Positions 17,453 through 26,816 of a stretch of DNA of 64,000 nucleotides are shown here, one piece after another; within the stretch, counting starts at the first letter, position 1, and each line of letters begins with the position of its first letter. Both the position numbers and the translations under genes were made by a program. Origin of the DNA: Bog-473 sp963725895 (GTDB taxonomy: Bacteria > Actinomycetota > Acidimicrobiia > Acidimicrobiales > RAAP-2); NCBI GenBank assembly GCA_963725895.1, contig CAVSAJ010000001.1, positions 1,488,001-1,552,000 of the forward strand, written 5' to 3'. Under the pieces are notes generated by a model that did no database searches, had not been told where the DNA came from, and saw nothing but the letters and a program-made list of their open reading frames with translations.

Positions 17453-17908
17453 TTATCGGCCCGCCGGGCGCGGCTCGAGGATGACGACCGGGATGTCCCG
17501 CTTCGCCCTCTGCTGGTACCTGTCGTAGCCCTTGTGGGCAGCCACGATGGCGGGCCAGAGAGCGGACTTCTCCTCCGGCGTCGCGGTGTGGGCCCGCATG
17601 GGCCGGGTCACCCCATCCATGGTGATTTCGACATCGGGGTTGGCGCTGAGGTTGCGATACCACTGTGGAGCGCGGTCGTCGCCGCCCTTGGAGGCCACCA
17701 GCACCACTCGGTTGTCGTCGTGCACCGGCGTCGTCAACATGGTCGAGCGCCGCTGACCCGTCGTCCGGCCGATCGTGTGCAGTTCGACCCCCGGCATCCC
17801 AGAAAGCAGCTTGGGCCAGCGGCCACCTGTCAACCTGAGCGCCGCCTTGTGCGTGATGTTCAGGATTTTGAAAGCTGCGTCTACGACTCGCTCCCGCGGC
17901 TCGCTCAT
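17453..17908 (-). CDS. DDN-like deazaflavin (F420)-dependent nitroreductase family
   Basis: The 151-residue product fits the split-beta-barrel DDN family: LHTIGRTTGQRRSTMLTTPVHDD, then VLVASKGGDDRAPQWYRNLSANPDVEITMDG and a C-terminal PAIVAAHKGYDRYQQRAKRDIPVVIL. These proteins bind F420 or a related cofactor and reduce quinones or nitro compounds. ATG 17908 is the family start. It is followed by the YbjQ operon on the same strand after a 26-base gap. Confidence 0.88.
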   Translation of the reverse strand: MSEPRERVVDAAFKILNITHKAALRLTGGRWPKLLSGMPGVELHTIGRTTGQRRSTMLTTPVHDDNRVVLVASKGGDDRAPQWYRNLSANPDVEITMDGVTRPMRAHTATPEEKSALWPAIVAAHKGYDRYQQRAKRDIPVVILEPRPAGR

Positions 17909-18170
17909 TGTCGTGCTGTTGTTCCTTCGACTCGCAATGGATTCGTTCTCATACCGTGCCTGGCTCTGGACCGAAATGTGCGTTGCCCCACGAGGCCCGA
18001 CGGAATCTATCGGCAGAGTGCGGCATCTCGGCTGTTCCACCTTCAGTCAAGTGACCCCAAGAGATAACGCGTCCGTAACCGTTCACTCATTTTCTCTCGT
18101 GCTTCGTCTCGCTACCATTGCGCCACACCGATGGCGGACATTGGCGAAGGCGAGCCCAACAAGGAGGACG

Positions 18171-20069
18171 GTGCTTCCCCCAGCACGCACGAAGCGATGG
18201 TGGCGCCCGCGGTCCGTCCTTGCCATCGGTCCGCTCCGTGCCCTCCTCGCGACCCTCGTCGCCGCCACCGGGATCATCGCCTTCGCCGCGGTCGGTGTCG
18301 CGACCGCGCCGCCGGCGAGCGCGGCCAACTGGGCGCCGGTCCACGCCGGCGACTTTCCCGACCCGAGCGTCCTCTCGTGGGAGGGTGTCTACTACGGGTT
18401 CTCGACACAGAGCTTCGCGCCCGCGGGCCAGACCATCAACATTCAGGTGTCGACATCAACCGACGGGGTCACCTGGACGGCCTTGAACGGTGTGGACGCC
18501 TTGCCCAACCTCCCTTCCTGGGCTGAAGAGGGAGATACGTGGGCCCCCAGCGTGGTCTACGACGCCAACAGCACCCCCGGCACGTTCGTCATGTACTACG
18601 TGGCAACGGACACCGACAGCGGCGACCAATGCATCGGGATGGCGACAGCCCTCGATCCGCTCGGCCCCTACGTCGACAACAGCGCGGAGCCCATCATCTG
18701 TCAGACGAGTCTCGGTGGCAGCATCGATCCCGACGTCTTCACTGACAACAGCGGGTCGAACTGGTTGATCTGGAAGAACGACGGCAACCACATCGGCACG
18801 ACCACGACCATCTGGTCCCTACCGCTGAACAACCAGTACCAGCTGGACGGTGGCAGCGTGGTGCCGCTGCTGACCGCCACGGCGTCGTCGTGGCAGAGCA
18901 ACATCGTCGAAGGTCCCGACATGTACGAGACACCGACGACCGACACCTACTACCTCTTCTACTCGGGGAGCCAGGTGGACACCTCGGCGTACGGCATCGG
19001 CTGGGCGAGCTGCCCCAGTGGGCCCGCCGCACCCTGCACCAACGAGTCCGTATCGGGGCCGCTCCTCGGCACGCAACCCGGTGTGTCGGGCCCGGGCGGA
19101 CCCGACGTGTACACGCTGCCGGGCGGGCAGCCCGTCCTGGCCTTCGCCGGCTGGCAAGGGACCACGATCGGGTACCTCTCCTGCGGCATCCGGCCCATGT
19201 ACCTGGCTGACCTGAACTTTGGCGGCGGCGGCAGCCCTCCGGCGCCGGTCCTCTCGCCCAACAACCCGAACGAGGCCCCGGCAACAAGCCCGTCCTGTCC
19301 GCAGCCGCCGGTGCCACAACCCGGGTACTGGCAGGTGGCCGCGGACGGCGGCGTCTTCACCTTCGGCTCAGCCGGCTTCTTCGGCTCGACCGGATCGATG
19401 CGGCTCAACAAGCCCGTGGTCGGCATGGCGATCACCCCTGACCACCAGGGCTACTGGCTCGTCGCGTCGGACGGTGGTGTCTTCGCCTTCGGAGATGCCG
19501 GCTTCTACGGCTCCACTGGCTCGATGGTCCTGAACAAACCCATCATCGGGATCATCCCGACCCTGGACGGCCACGGGTACTGGTTGGTCGCCAGCGACGG
19601 TGGCGTCTTCGCCTTCGGTGACGCGCCGTTCTATGGGTCCGCCGGCGGCGACAACCTCGCGTACCCCGTGACGGCGGCCGCGCCGTCGTACCTCGGCGGC
19701 GGCTACTGGATGGTGGACTCGAACGGTCAGGTCTACACCTACGGCAACGCGAACTACGAAGGCCAGCCGCAGTTCGCCCCGGGTGGGTACCGCATCACCG
19801 GTATGGCGGCAACGCACAACGCGAACGGGTATTGGCTCGCCAGTGCCAACGGCAACGTCGCCACTTTCGGGAATGCGCCGAACTATGGATCCGAGATCGG
19901 GACCGCGCTCAACGCGCCCATCGTCGGCATGTCCGAGACGTATGACGGCAATGGCTACTGGCTGCAGGGATCCGACGGCGGCATCTTCACCTTCGGCGAC
20001 GCGCCGTTCCTCGGCTCCATGGGTGGACTGCACCTCAACGCGCCCATGGTCGGTATCGCCGGCATCTGA
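18171..20069 (+). CDS. secreted GH43-like glycosidase with six GYW repeats
   Basis: From GTG 18171 (AAGGAGG four bases upstream) the product has 632 residues: a signal peptide ending near PASAA, a five-bladed propeller of the GH43 type (GDFPDPSVL with the catalytic Asp, DTWAPSVVYD, GSIDPDVFTDNSG) and a short Pro linker. Six repeats of about 42 residues follow, each starting GYW and containing DGGVFxFGDAxFYGS. GH43 enzymes act on arabinan, xylan or similar chains. The repeats form a probable beta-propeller or carbohydrate/cell-wall binding unit. No membrane anchor is seen, so it is probably secreted. Confidence 0.8.
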   Translation: MLPPARTKRWWRPRSVLAIGPLRALLATLVAATGIIAFAAVGVATAPPASAANWAPVHAGDFPDPSVLSWEGVYYGFSTQSFAPAGQTINIQVSTSTDGVTWTALNGVDALPNLPSWAEEGDTWAPSVVYDANSTPGTFVMYYVATDTDSGDQCIGMATALDPLGPYVDNSAEPIICQTSLGGSIDPDVFTDNSGSNWLIWKNDGNHIGTTTTIWSLPLNNQYQLDGGSVVPLLTATASSWQSNIVEGPDMYETPTTDTYYLFYSGSQVDTSAYGIGWASCPSGPAAPCTNESVSGPLLGTQPGVSGPGGPDVYTLPGGQPVLAFAGWQGTTIGYLSCGIRPMYLADLNFGGGGSPPAPVLSPNNPNEAPATSPSCPQPPVPQPGYWQVAADGGVFTFGSAGFFGSTGSMRLNKPVVGMAITPDHQGYWLVASDGGVFAFGDAGFYGSTGSMVLNKPIIGIIPTLDGHGYWLVASDGGVFAFGDAPFYGSAGGDNLAYPVTAAAPSYLGGGYWMVDSNGQVYTYGNANYEGQPQFAPGGYRITGMAATHNANGYWLASANGNVATFGNAPNYGSEIGTALNAPIVGMSETYDGNGYWLQGSDGGIFTFGDAPFLGSMGGLHLNAPMVGIAGI

Positions 20070-20090
20070 TCCGGCGCCCCGAGACGCCGA

Positions 20091-20976
20091 CTAGAACCCG
20101 ACGCCCCCGTTCCCACCCGTGCTCGTGGGCGTGGTCGTGGGCGTGGTCGTCGGCGGGGGCGACGTCGTCGGCGTCGTGGTCGGAGGAGGTGACGTCGGCG
20201 GCGGATTGGTCGGGGGCGGTGACGTCGACTGCGTCGCGGGCATCTGCGATGCCGGCGGGCTGGTCGGAGTCGCCACATGCGAGCCCTGCGTCGTCGAGGT
20301 CACCGGCTGGGTGCTCGTGCTCGTGGGCGCAGACGTCGGCGCAGAGCGTGCACTCGAGGCAGTAGCAGGAGGGATACCGCTCTTCAGGACGGCGAACCAC
20401 TTGCCGCCGACCGCCTGTCCATTGGCCTGACCCTTCTTCTTGTCACCCTCGAAACGGTAGAGCGCGACATTGTGGAAGGCGACCTGCCAGTGCCCGTCGC
20501 CAACCCGGATCAGCGACAGCCCCTTCACCCCCTTCGGGCCCTTGATATGGGACCCCTTCGAGGCCAGCAGCGGCGGCCAGATCTTGGCGCAGGCGCCGGT
20601 GCAGGTCGATCTTCCGGTCCCGTCCTCTGTGAAGCGATACAAGGTGAGGCCCGACGCCGTGGTCAGCACGGTCCCGATGTGGGGCACCGTGCCGGTCGAC
20701 ACGGTGATGGTCTTGGCGTGCGACGTCGTCGCACCCGCCGGTGCCGCCTGGGTCGTCGAGCGCGATGCCAGTCCCGAACCCCGCCCCGAGCCCCAGCCCG
20801 GCTGCGACGGCAAGGGCAGCCCTTGCCGGTGTTGCGAAGAAGGCCCCGGCCGGGCCGGGAACCCGAACCCGTCTTCCCCCTGCCGAGGCCGGGGCCGGGG
20901 CCCTCCCCGCGTTCCTGCCACCGATCGCATCTCGGCTGCCGTGCCTGCGTGCCCGTCGCGCCGTCGCTGTCGCCAT
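20091..20976 (-). CDS. secreted-repeat (Lipoprotein_15-like) protein with apparent frameshift
   Basis: The body contains a secreted-repeat unit: TTASGLTLYRFTEDGTGRSTC, TGACAKIWPPLL, and a second LIRVGDGHWQVAFHNVALYRFEGDKK. A Thr/Ser/Pro tail with repeated PPPTTTPTTS follows. The frame holding this region starts at 20930 without a convincing export signal. In the next frame a start at 20976, with a GAGAGGA site, gives a basic stretch and a hydrophobic helix (ARAALAVAAGLGLGAGFG). Removing one base near 20760-20790 would join them into a 294-residue exported protein. Such proteins are small surface proteins of unknown role. Confidence 0.65.
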
Positions 20977-21120
20977 GCCGAGTCGTCCTCTCTCTGTCGG
21001 TCATTGGTCCCGGTCGTGACCGGTCACCCTGCGGTGGTCATACGGCCCGAGGTCCGGCCAGGATTGCGGCGTATTCTGGGAGCCACCCGTTGAGGCGGGC
21101 GCCGAAGGGGAGGCCGCGTC

Positions 21121-21732
21121 ATGACAGGCAGCACCGGCAGATTCGAGTTGCGGGGGATCAACCATCTCGCCCTCGTGTGCCGCGACATGGAGCGGACCGT
21201 CGACTTCTACACGAACGTGCTCGGCATGCCGCTGGTGAAGACCATTGAGCTGCCGGCGGGCATGGGCCAGCACTTCTTCTTCGACTGCGGAGGCGGCGAC
21301 TGTCTCGCGTTCTTCTGGTTCCCCAACGCGCCCGATGGTGTGCCCGGGATCAGCGCACCGGCGGCGCGACCCGATCAAGGCGACCTCACGAGCGCGATCG
21401 GGTCTATGAACCACGTCGCGTTCGACGTGCCCCCCGAGAAGATCGACGAATATCGCGACCGTCTCATCGCCGCAGGGGTCGACTGCACAGAGATCGCCAA
21501 CCACGACGACTCCGAATGGGGCATCAGCGACGCCATGCATTCAGGTGTCTACGTGCGCAGCATCTACTTCATGGATCCCGACGGCATCCTGCTCGAGTTC
21601 GCCTGCTGGATGCGAGAGTTCTCCCTCTCCGACGTCTCACACACGCCCGCCCGGGCCGTCGACGCCGCCGTCCCCGCCCCGAGCCAACTCCCGATCGAAC
21701 CGCAACTCCCCAGCGAGCCGACCCCGGTCTGA
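21121..21732 (+). CDS. VOC superfamily protein (glyoxalase/dioxygenase-like)
   Basis: The 203-residue product opens with RGINHLALVCRDMERTVDFYTNVLGMPLV and has a second half with MNHVAFDVPPEKIDEYRDRLIAAG and YFMDPDGILLEFACW, giving the His/His/Glu metal set of VOC enzymes. A Pro-rich tail follows. It is directly upstream of a carboxymuconolactone decarboxylase-like gene and a CrtC-like gene, suggesting a small catabolic operon for an aromatic or terpenoid compound. Confidence 0.85.
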   Translation: MTGSTGRFELRGINHLALVCRDMERTVDFYTNVLGMPLVKTIELPAGMGQHFFFDCGGGDCLAFFWFPNAPDGVPGISAPAARPDQGDLTSAIGSMNHVAFDVPPEKIDEYRDRLIAAGVDCTEIANHDDSEWGISDAMHSGVYVRSIYFMDPDGILLEFACWMREFSLSDVSHTPARAVDAAVPAPSQLPIEPQLPSEPTPV

Positions 21733-21750
21733 CAAGCCACCACCCGCACG

Positions 21751-22389
21751 ATGCCCCGACTCCGCCAGGTTTCCAAAGACGAGGCCACCGCGCCCATCGT
21801 CACCACCATGTACGAGTGGCTCTTCGAGGGCCGCGACCCCGTCGCCGAGCCAGGACGCTGGGACGGCACGACGGGCGACTGGTGGACCGTCTTCGCCAAC
21901 AGCCCCGACATCCTCGATCACTGTGTCAAAGGGTTCGGCCTCTACCAGTCCCCGACGCGCACCCTCGACCCCACGCTGCGCGAGCTCGGCCAGATCCGCG
22001 CCGGCTGGGCGGCCGGCAGCCAGTTCGTCTTCAGCCAACACGCCAAGTCGATGCGCGACCTCGGCATGCCCGAGGCGCAGATCGCCCACGTCGCCGCCTG
22101 GTCCACGGCGCCCCAAGGCACGTACAACGCCGCCGAGCGCGCCGTCCTCGCCTACACCGACTGCCTCGTGTACGACCACGGCCGGGTACCCGACGAGCTC
22201 TTCGCCGAATTGCGCCGTCACCTGAACGACGTCGCCATCCTCGAGCTCACCTACATCACCACGTTGTATTTTCAGCACGCCGTGATGTCCAAGGCCCTCC
22301 GCACCGAGTTCGACGACCGCGACGATCCCGTCGTCGAGGTGACCGGTCCTGAGGGGGCCAGCGCAATGCGTCCCGGACCACGCCGGTGA
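21751..22389 (+). CDS. carboxymuconolactone decarboxylase (AhpD-like) family protein
   Basis: The 212-residue helical protein has the family core LRELGQIRAGWAAGSQFVFSQHAKSM, although the usual CxxC is not evident there (WAAGSQFVFSQH). It continues with TLYFQHAVMS near the end. Members act as decarboxylases or as alkylhydroperoxidase-type reductases; loss of the Cys pair argues against peroxidase activity. It starts 18 bases after the VOC gene and overlaps the next gene by four bases. Confidence 0.75.
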   Translation: MPRLRQVSKDEATAPIVTTMYEWLFEGRDPVAEPGRWDGTTGDWWTVFANSPDILDHCVKGFGLYQSPTRTLDPTLRELGQIRAGWAAGSQFVFSQHAKSMRDLGMPEAQIAHVAAWSTAPQGTYNAAERAVLAYTDCLVYDHGRVPDELFAELRRHLNDVAILELTYITTLYFQHAVMSKALRTEFDDRDDPVVEVTGPEGASAMRPGPRR

Positions 22390-23366
22390 GGGCGCCTCAC
22401 ACGGTTCTGCCCGCAGACGAGAACCGTCACGACCCTGAGCGCGACGACCTGTGGAACGAGTCGTACTACTGCGACTTCGTCACCGCCGACGGCGCACTCG
22501 GGGGCTGGTTGCGCCTCGGCCTCTATCCCAACCGCCACGTCGCCTGGTGGACGGCGTGGATCGTGCGCCCCGGCCGCCCGGGGATCTGCTCGGTCGACTA
22601 CCAGGCCCCCGTCCCGCCCGGCCACACGTTGATCGCCGACTCCCCCATCGACGGTCGTCGCGGCGGCCGCATCGAGATCGACGTCCGGCGCCCCCTCGAA
22701 GAGTTCCGCCTGGCCGCGCACGTGCCCGCCACGACGGTGGCGAACCCGGCGGACGTCTACACCACGGGTGAGCACGACGCCGGTCCGGGGGCCGACCTCG
22801 ACCTCGACCTGACCTGGACGACGGACGGCTCTGCGTACCACTACGAGCTCACCACGCGTTACGAGATCCCTTGCCTCGTCGCCGGCACGGTGACGATCGA
22901 CGGCGAGGCCATGACCGTCGACGGACAGGGTCAGCGCGATCACTCCTGGGGCGTGCGGGACTGGTGGGCCTTCGGGTGGTGCTGGTGTTCGATGCGCCTC
23001 GACGACGGAACCCGCGTCCACCTGGCCGACATCCGCATGCCGGGTATGCCCGTCTTCTTCGGCTACGTCCAGACCGCGGGACGGGTGAGCCCGGTCACCG
23101 CGCTCACGGTGACCGAGGAGCTCGGCCAGCACGGCTTCCCCACGAACGCCCGCATCCAGATCGCCGCGGCGACCGAACACGACCTCGGTCTCGAGGTGAC
23201 ACCGCTCGCCTTCGGGCCGGTGCTGCTGCGCGACGACGAACCGGCGGCGGGAGCCAACCCGCGCACGAGCCGCTTCCCCCGGGCGATGGTTGCCTGCCAC
23301 GCCGACGACGGGCGCAACGGGGCCGGCTGGATCGAGTGGAACCAACCCGATCCCACCTCAGGCTGA
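22386..23366 (+). CDS. CrtC/AttH-like lipocalin-fold protein, function unknown
   Basis: The 326-residue product is beta-rich with many Trp residues. The central GQGQRDHSWGVRDWW resembles the DHxWG motif of the CrtC/AttH-type double lipocalin fold. In other proteins this fold acts on isoprenoids or hydrophobic ligands; many members are unstudied. GTG 22386 overlaps the upstream stop (GTGA), indicating translational coupling to the CMD gene. Confidence 0.55.
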   Translation: MRAPHTVLPADENRHDPERDDLWNESYYCDFVTADGALGGWLRLGLYPNRHVAWWTAWIVRPGRPGICSVDYQAPVPPGHTLIADSPIDGRRGGRIEIDVRRPLEEFRLAAHVPATTVANPADVYTTGEHDAGPGADLDLDLTWTTDGSAYHYELTTRYEIPCLVAGTVTIDGEAMTVDGQGQRDHSWGVRDWWAFGWCWCSMRLDDGTRVHLADIRMPGMPVFFGYVQTAGRVSPVTALTVTEELGQHGFPTNARIQIAAATEHDLGLEVTPLAFGPVLLRDDEPAAGANPRTSRFPRAMVACHADDGRNGAGWIEWNQPDPTSG

Positions 23367-23414
23367 GGACTCGGGCGTTCCATCCGAGACTGTCGCCGCC
23401 GGTACCCTTTTTGC

Positions 23415-24212
23415 GTGGCTGGGAGGCGAACATCACCTGTTGGACACTCGCGTCACACCCCGGCCCCTCTGCTCCTCGTCCTCCTCGCCGCAGGCTCACT
23501 GACTGCCGCCATTGCGGCCACCGCCTCTGCCACCACCACCGGGTCCCCGTCCACCACGATTGCCACGACCGCCGAAGCCCCCACCACCACGTCCACGACG
23601 GCTCCGGTGAGCCCGGCCGATCAGTTGGTTCTCAATGCGATCACGGCGGAGGAGAAGCTCGGCAGCGTACGCATCGAGGGCAAGGTCACGCAGGGCAAGC
23701 GCGTCATCGTGCTCGATCTGCTCGTCAATGGTGACGGTGAGGGTGGCGGCGTCTTCGTCCAACAGGGCAACGTCATCAAGGTCGAGCGAGTCGGGACGCT
23801 GCTGTACTTCGACGCGCCAAAGAGGTACTGGGCGGCGCGCTCGTCGGCGGCCCAGACCAAGGCGTACGGCGGAAAATGGATCGAGCTCCCCGCCAACGAC
23901 ACGAGCTTCGTGTCCTTCGACGAATTCCTCGATGCCGCCGACCTTGCCGACGCTGCCTTCCAAGGCGCCACGACGCCACTGACGGAGGGCAAGCCGACGA
24001 CCTTCGCGGGCCACAGGGTCGTCGTCGTAAAAGACACGGTCACCACCAAAGGCAAGCGCGTCACGGGTTCGATGTACATCGCGACCGCGAGCCCGCACTA
24101 CGTCTACAAGATCGTCGACGAGACGTCGGGCGAGACCAGCACGCTCGTGTTCAACCACTACGGCAAGGCGGTCACCCTCGCTGTGCCGCCCGAGGCGATC
24201 AACGTCTCCTGA
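23415..24212 (+). CDS. secreted protein, possibly LppX/LprG-like
   Basis: The 265-residue product has an N-terminal signal sequence (LLLVLLAAGSLTAAIAATASA), a Thr/Ser-rich linker and a mature beta-rich domain: VRIEGKVTQGKRVIVLDLLVNGDGEGGG, TLLYFDAPKRYW, then LVFNHYGKAVTLAVPP at the end. This layout resembles the LppX/LprAFG lipid-binding lipoproteins, but no lipobox Cys is visible. The GTG at 23415 is the only start that keeps the signal peptide. Confidence 0.6.
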   Translation: MAGRRTSPVGHSRHTPAPLLLVLLAAGSLTAAIAATASATTTGSPSTTIATTAEAPTTTSTTAPVSPADQLVLNAITAEEKLGSVRIEGKVTQGKRVIVLDLLVNGDGEGGGVFVQQGNVIKVERVGTLLYFDAPKRYWAARSSAAQTKAYGGKWIELPANDTSFVSFDEFLDAADLADAAFQGATTPLTEGKPTTFAGHRVVVVKDTVTTKGKRVTGSMYIATASPHYVYKIVDETSGETSTLVFNHYGKAVTLAVPPEAINVS

Positions 24213-24238
24213 CGAGCACTCCTCGACAGCTCGAACCC

Positions 24239-25003
24239 CTACTTGAACATGTCGCCGAGGACCTTGGCGGCGCCGACGCCCGCCGCCGCACCTTCGACAC
24301 CGTGGTGGTCGTCGCGATCGGGCATGTACTCACTGATGACGCCGGCGAGGATCGGCACCGGCATCGATTGGAGCCAGATCCGACCCGGACCGGTCAACAC
24401 CGCGAAGTGGTGGCCGTCCGAGCCCATGTAGCGGTTGGCGAGGCCCGGCACCTTCTGCACGGAAAAGGTCACCGATGCCTGGAAGAGGCCCGCATGGCCA
24501 GGGTGCACCCGCATCGTCTGGCCCGCGGCGAGGTCGTAGACGATCACCTCGCCCGACAGGTCGATGAACGCGCGGCCGGTCCCGCCGATCTTCTGCAAGA
24601 TGAAGCCCTCGCCGCCGAAGATGCCGCCGCGAAACGACTGCTGGAAACCCATCGACAGCTCGATCCCCGGCGTGGCCGCCATGAACCCGTGCTTGTGCAC
24701 CATGAACTCGTTCCCGGGCGCCACGTCGATCGGCAGGATGTGACCGGGCACTTTGGACGCGAAGGCGATCGAGCCGGCCCCGCCCTGTGCGGTGTAGGTC
24801 GTCATCATGAGGCTGGAGCCCGACACCGCGCGCTTGACGGCGCCCATGATCCCCTTGCCGCCCATGCCGCCGCCGGTGTTGGTCTGCATCCCGATCGCGT
24901 CGGACATCCAGCTGAACTCGCCGGCCTCCGACACGACGGACTCACCGTCGGCGAGCGAGAGCTCGAGGACCGGCATCGTCGTTCCGTGGATCGTCTCTTC
25001 CAT
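24239..25003 (-). CDS. AIM24 / TIGR00266 family protein
   Basis: The 254-residue product has the AIM24 pattern: TTMPVLELSLADGESVVSEAGEFSWMS, then MMTTYTAQGGAGSIAFASKVPGHI, GGEGFILQKIGGTGRAFI and PGHAGLFQASVTF. The family is a repeated beta-barrel widespread in bacteria; bacterial function is not established. A GAGGAGG site precedes ATG 25003, which fixes the start. Confidence 0.9.
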   Translation of the reverse strand: MEETIHGTTMPVLELSLADGESVVSEAGEFSWMSDAIGMQTNTGGGMGGKGIMGAVKRAVSGSSLMMTTYTAQGGAGSIAFASKVPGHILPIDVAPGNEFMVHKHGFMAATPGIELSMGFQQSFRGGIFGGEGFILQKIGGTGRAFIDLSGEVIVYDLAAGQTMRVHPGHAGLFQASVTFSVQKVPGLANRYMGSDGHHFAVLTGPGRIWLQSMPVPILAGVISEYMPDRDDHHGVEGAAAGVGAAKVLGDMFK

Positions 25004-25131
25004 CGTGACCTCCTCAATCCATTTTCTCTCGGTCTAATCCATCCGCGCCATCGGCCGCTGGATCCTGCGGACCCCCCATGTGCCCCAGGTGATCGAGAGG
25101 CCGTCGGTGTCGCCCGGGCCGGTGGGACTGG

Positions 25132-26019
25132 TCAGGTCCTCGCGGCTCCGTCGGGGGGCTCAGCGTCCTCGGAGCGCATGAACCGCCCCGGCCCGTGGGC
25201 GCCGGAGATCAGCCGCTCGGCCAGCGACACCTCGACGAGGCCGAGAGCCATGCCGAAGGCCGCGCCCAGGACGAAGTTGGTCAGGAACACCAAGAGGACC
25301 GCCTCGTGGGGCACGAGATCCGCGATCAGGACGACGACCTCGTGCTCGATGGCGAGAGGGATCGTCACCATCACGAAGACCAGCCAGAAGTGCGGCCAGA
25401 CCACGCGGACCGACCGCCGGAAGGCGTCGGGTACGGAGGAATCGAGCAGGTTGATCACCGGTCCCACCAATGCAGTGAGGGTGCCGACGACCAGGCCCGG
25501 GATGATCAAGAACAACGTGGCGACGGCGCCGAGCAAGACGAGCAACAGTTCCGCCACCAGCAACCGCACCCAGGGCAGCGTCGCCAGCACGCGGCCGACC
25601 GGCTGGGGCGTCTGGTTGCGCTCGATCGCCCCCACCATCCGTTCGAGCAAACCGCTGTAGAAGGTGAGCCCGAGGGTGTCGACGCCGAAGAAGACGAACC
25701 CCGTGATCGACTCCAACCCCAGGTGGTCGGTCGAGATCTCGGTGAACCAGGTGCTCTGGAAGGCATCGATGCCGAAGATCACCAAGGCGGGGACGATGAC
25801 CCGCGCCGGCTCGAGCTGTGCCGTCCGCCAGGCCATCGAGAGCAGCTCGAGGGGATGGAGCGGATGCCGGTCGGGACGGTGGAGGCGGACGGGCAGGATC
25901 GATCGGTCGTAGGAGCTGCGACGAAGGAGGCGGTGCCTCTTGACGGTCGCGGCCGGATCGGGCAACGGGTTCAGGAGCTCATTCAGGTCCTCGCTCGAGT
26001 CCCCCTCGGGTCCCCTCAT
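25132..26019 (-). CDS. multi-helix membrane protein, unknown family
   Basis: The 295-residue protein has a basic N-terminal cytoplasmic part (KRHRLLRRSSYDR) and about six hydrophobic helices, including VIVPALVIFGIDAF, LLVLLGAVATLFLIIPGLVVG, WLVFVMVTIPLAI and VFLTNFVLGAAFGMALG. A Gly in IIPGLVVG recurs in similar bacterial membrane proteins of unknown function. ATG 26019 overlaps the upstream methyltransferase stop by four bases, which selects it over earlier starts. Confidence 0.65.
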   Translation of the reverse strand: MRGPEGDSSEDLNELLNPLPDPAATVKRHRLLRRSSYDRSILPVRLHRPDRHPLHPLELLSMAWRTAQLEPARVIVPALVIFGIDAFQSTWFTEISTDHLGLESITGFVFFGVDTLGLTFYSGLLERMVGAIERNQTPQPVGRVLATLPWVRLLVAELLLVLLGAVATLFLIIPGLVVGTLTALVGPVINLLDSSVPDAFRRSVRVVWPHFWLVFVMVTIPLAIEHEVVVLIADLVPHEAVLLVFLTNFVLGAAFGMALGLVEVSLAERLISGAHGPGRFMRSEDAEPPDGAART

Positions 26020-26747
26020 GCGGGGAGGAAACCGTCGCCCACGAAGTCGAAGAGCTTTGCCGACGGGTCGAACGCCGCCGCTGGCCCACCTGCCGCCGCC
26101 GCTGCGACTGCGTCCCCGATCAGACGATGGCGGCCGACCGAGAGCACGAAGCCGTCGGGATCCTCGAAAGAGACCTCCTCGAACCCCGCGGCTGCAAAGT
26201 CGGCCCGGATGGCCGGCGTGGCGTCGGGCGGACGCCGGTGACGCGTCCAGATCACCTCGGACCCCGGACGGCAGAACCCAGGGAGCGCCTGGATGGTGCG
26301 GGTGATATCCGGACCGCTGATGTTCCCGAAGACTCCGCACACCAGCACCAGGTCGGCCGGTACCTGCGCCGCATACCAATGGCACAGCGAGGCGTCGCCC
26401 TCCTCGATCCGGACCTGCTCGGACACGCCCGACGACGCCGCACGTTCGCGGGCGAAGGCAACCAATTTCGGATCGAGCTCGACCAGCAACGCAGAGACCT
26501 CGGCCCGTCGCGGATGGGTGGCCACCACGTCGATGACGTCACGCCCCTGCCCGGCGCACAGGCTCACCATCCGGATCTGCCCTGCATGGCTCGGGGGCGC
26601 CCGGTCGAGGAAGTCCCGGATCATGGACTGCACCAGCCGCAGGCGGAGCGACAAGGGCGAGTCGGGGTTCTCATAGGCCTCGTGCCAGCGCAGCCAGTGC
26701 CGGTCGTCCGACGGCGGCACCGCCTCTGGATGGTCCCCAGCAGCCAT
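26016..26747 (-). CDS. class I SAM-dependent methyltransferase-like protein
   Basis: The 243-residue product has motif I as VSLCAGQGRDVIDVV, an acidic motif II (LLVELDPKLVAFARE) and a motif around IEEGDASLCHWY, all typical of Rossmann-fold methyltransferases. The substrate is not apparent. It is co-translated with a membrane protein (four-base overlap) and is divergent from the adenine methylase gene. Confidence 0.8.
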   Translation of the reverse strand: MAAGDHPEAVPPSDDRHWLRWHEAYENPDSPLSLRLRLVQSMIRDFLDRAPPSHAGQIRMVSLCAGQGRDVIDVVATHPRRAEVSALLVELDPKLVAFARERAASSGVSEQVRIEEGDASLCHWYAAQVPADLVLVCGVFGNISGPDITRTIQALPGFCRPGSEVIWTRHRRPPDATPAIRADFAAAGFEEVSFEDPDGFVLSVGRHRLIGDAVAAAAAGGPAAAFDPSAKLFDFVGDGFLPA

Positions 26748-26816
26748 GACGGCTCATCGTAGGGTGGGCCGGGTGACCTCCACGGATGGGCACGACGACC
26801 CCGCCTTCCGCCTGCC

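Noticed and set aside
17775..18170. N-terminal extension of the GH43-like protein
   Set aside because: It covers the opposite-strand nitroreductase and lacks a ribosome-binding site; AAGGAGG before GTG 18171 leads straight into a signal peptide.
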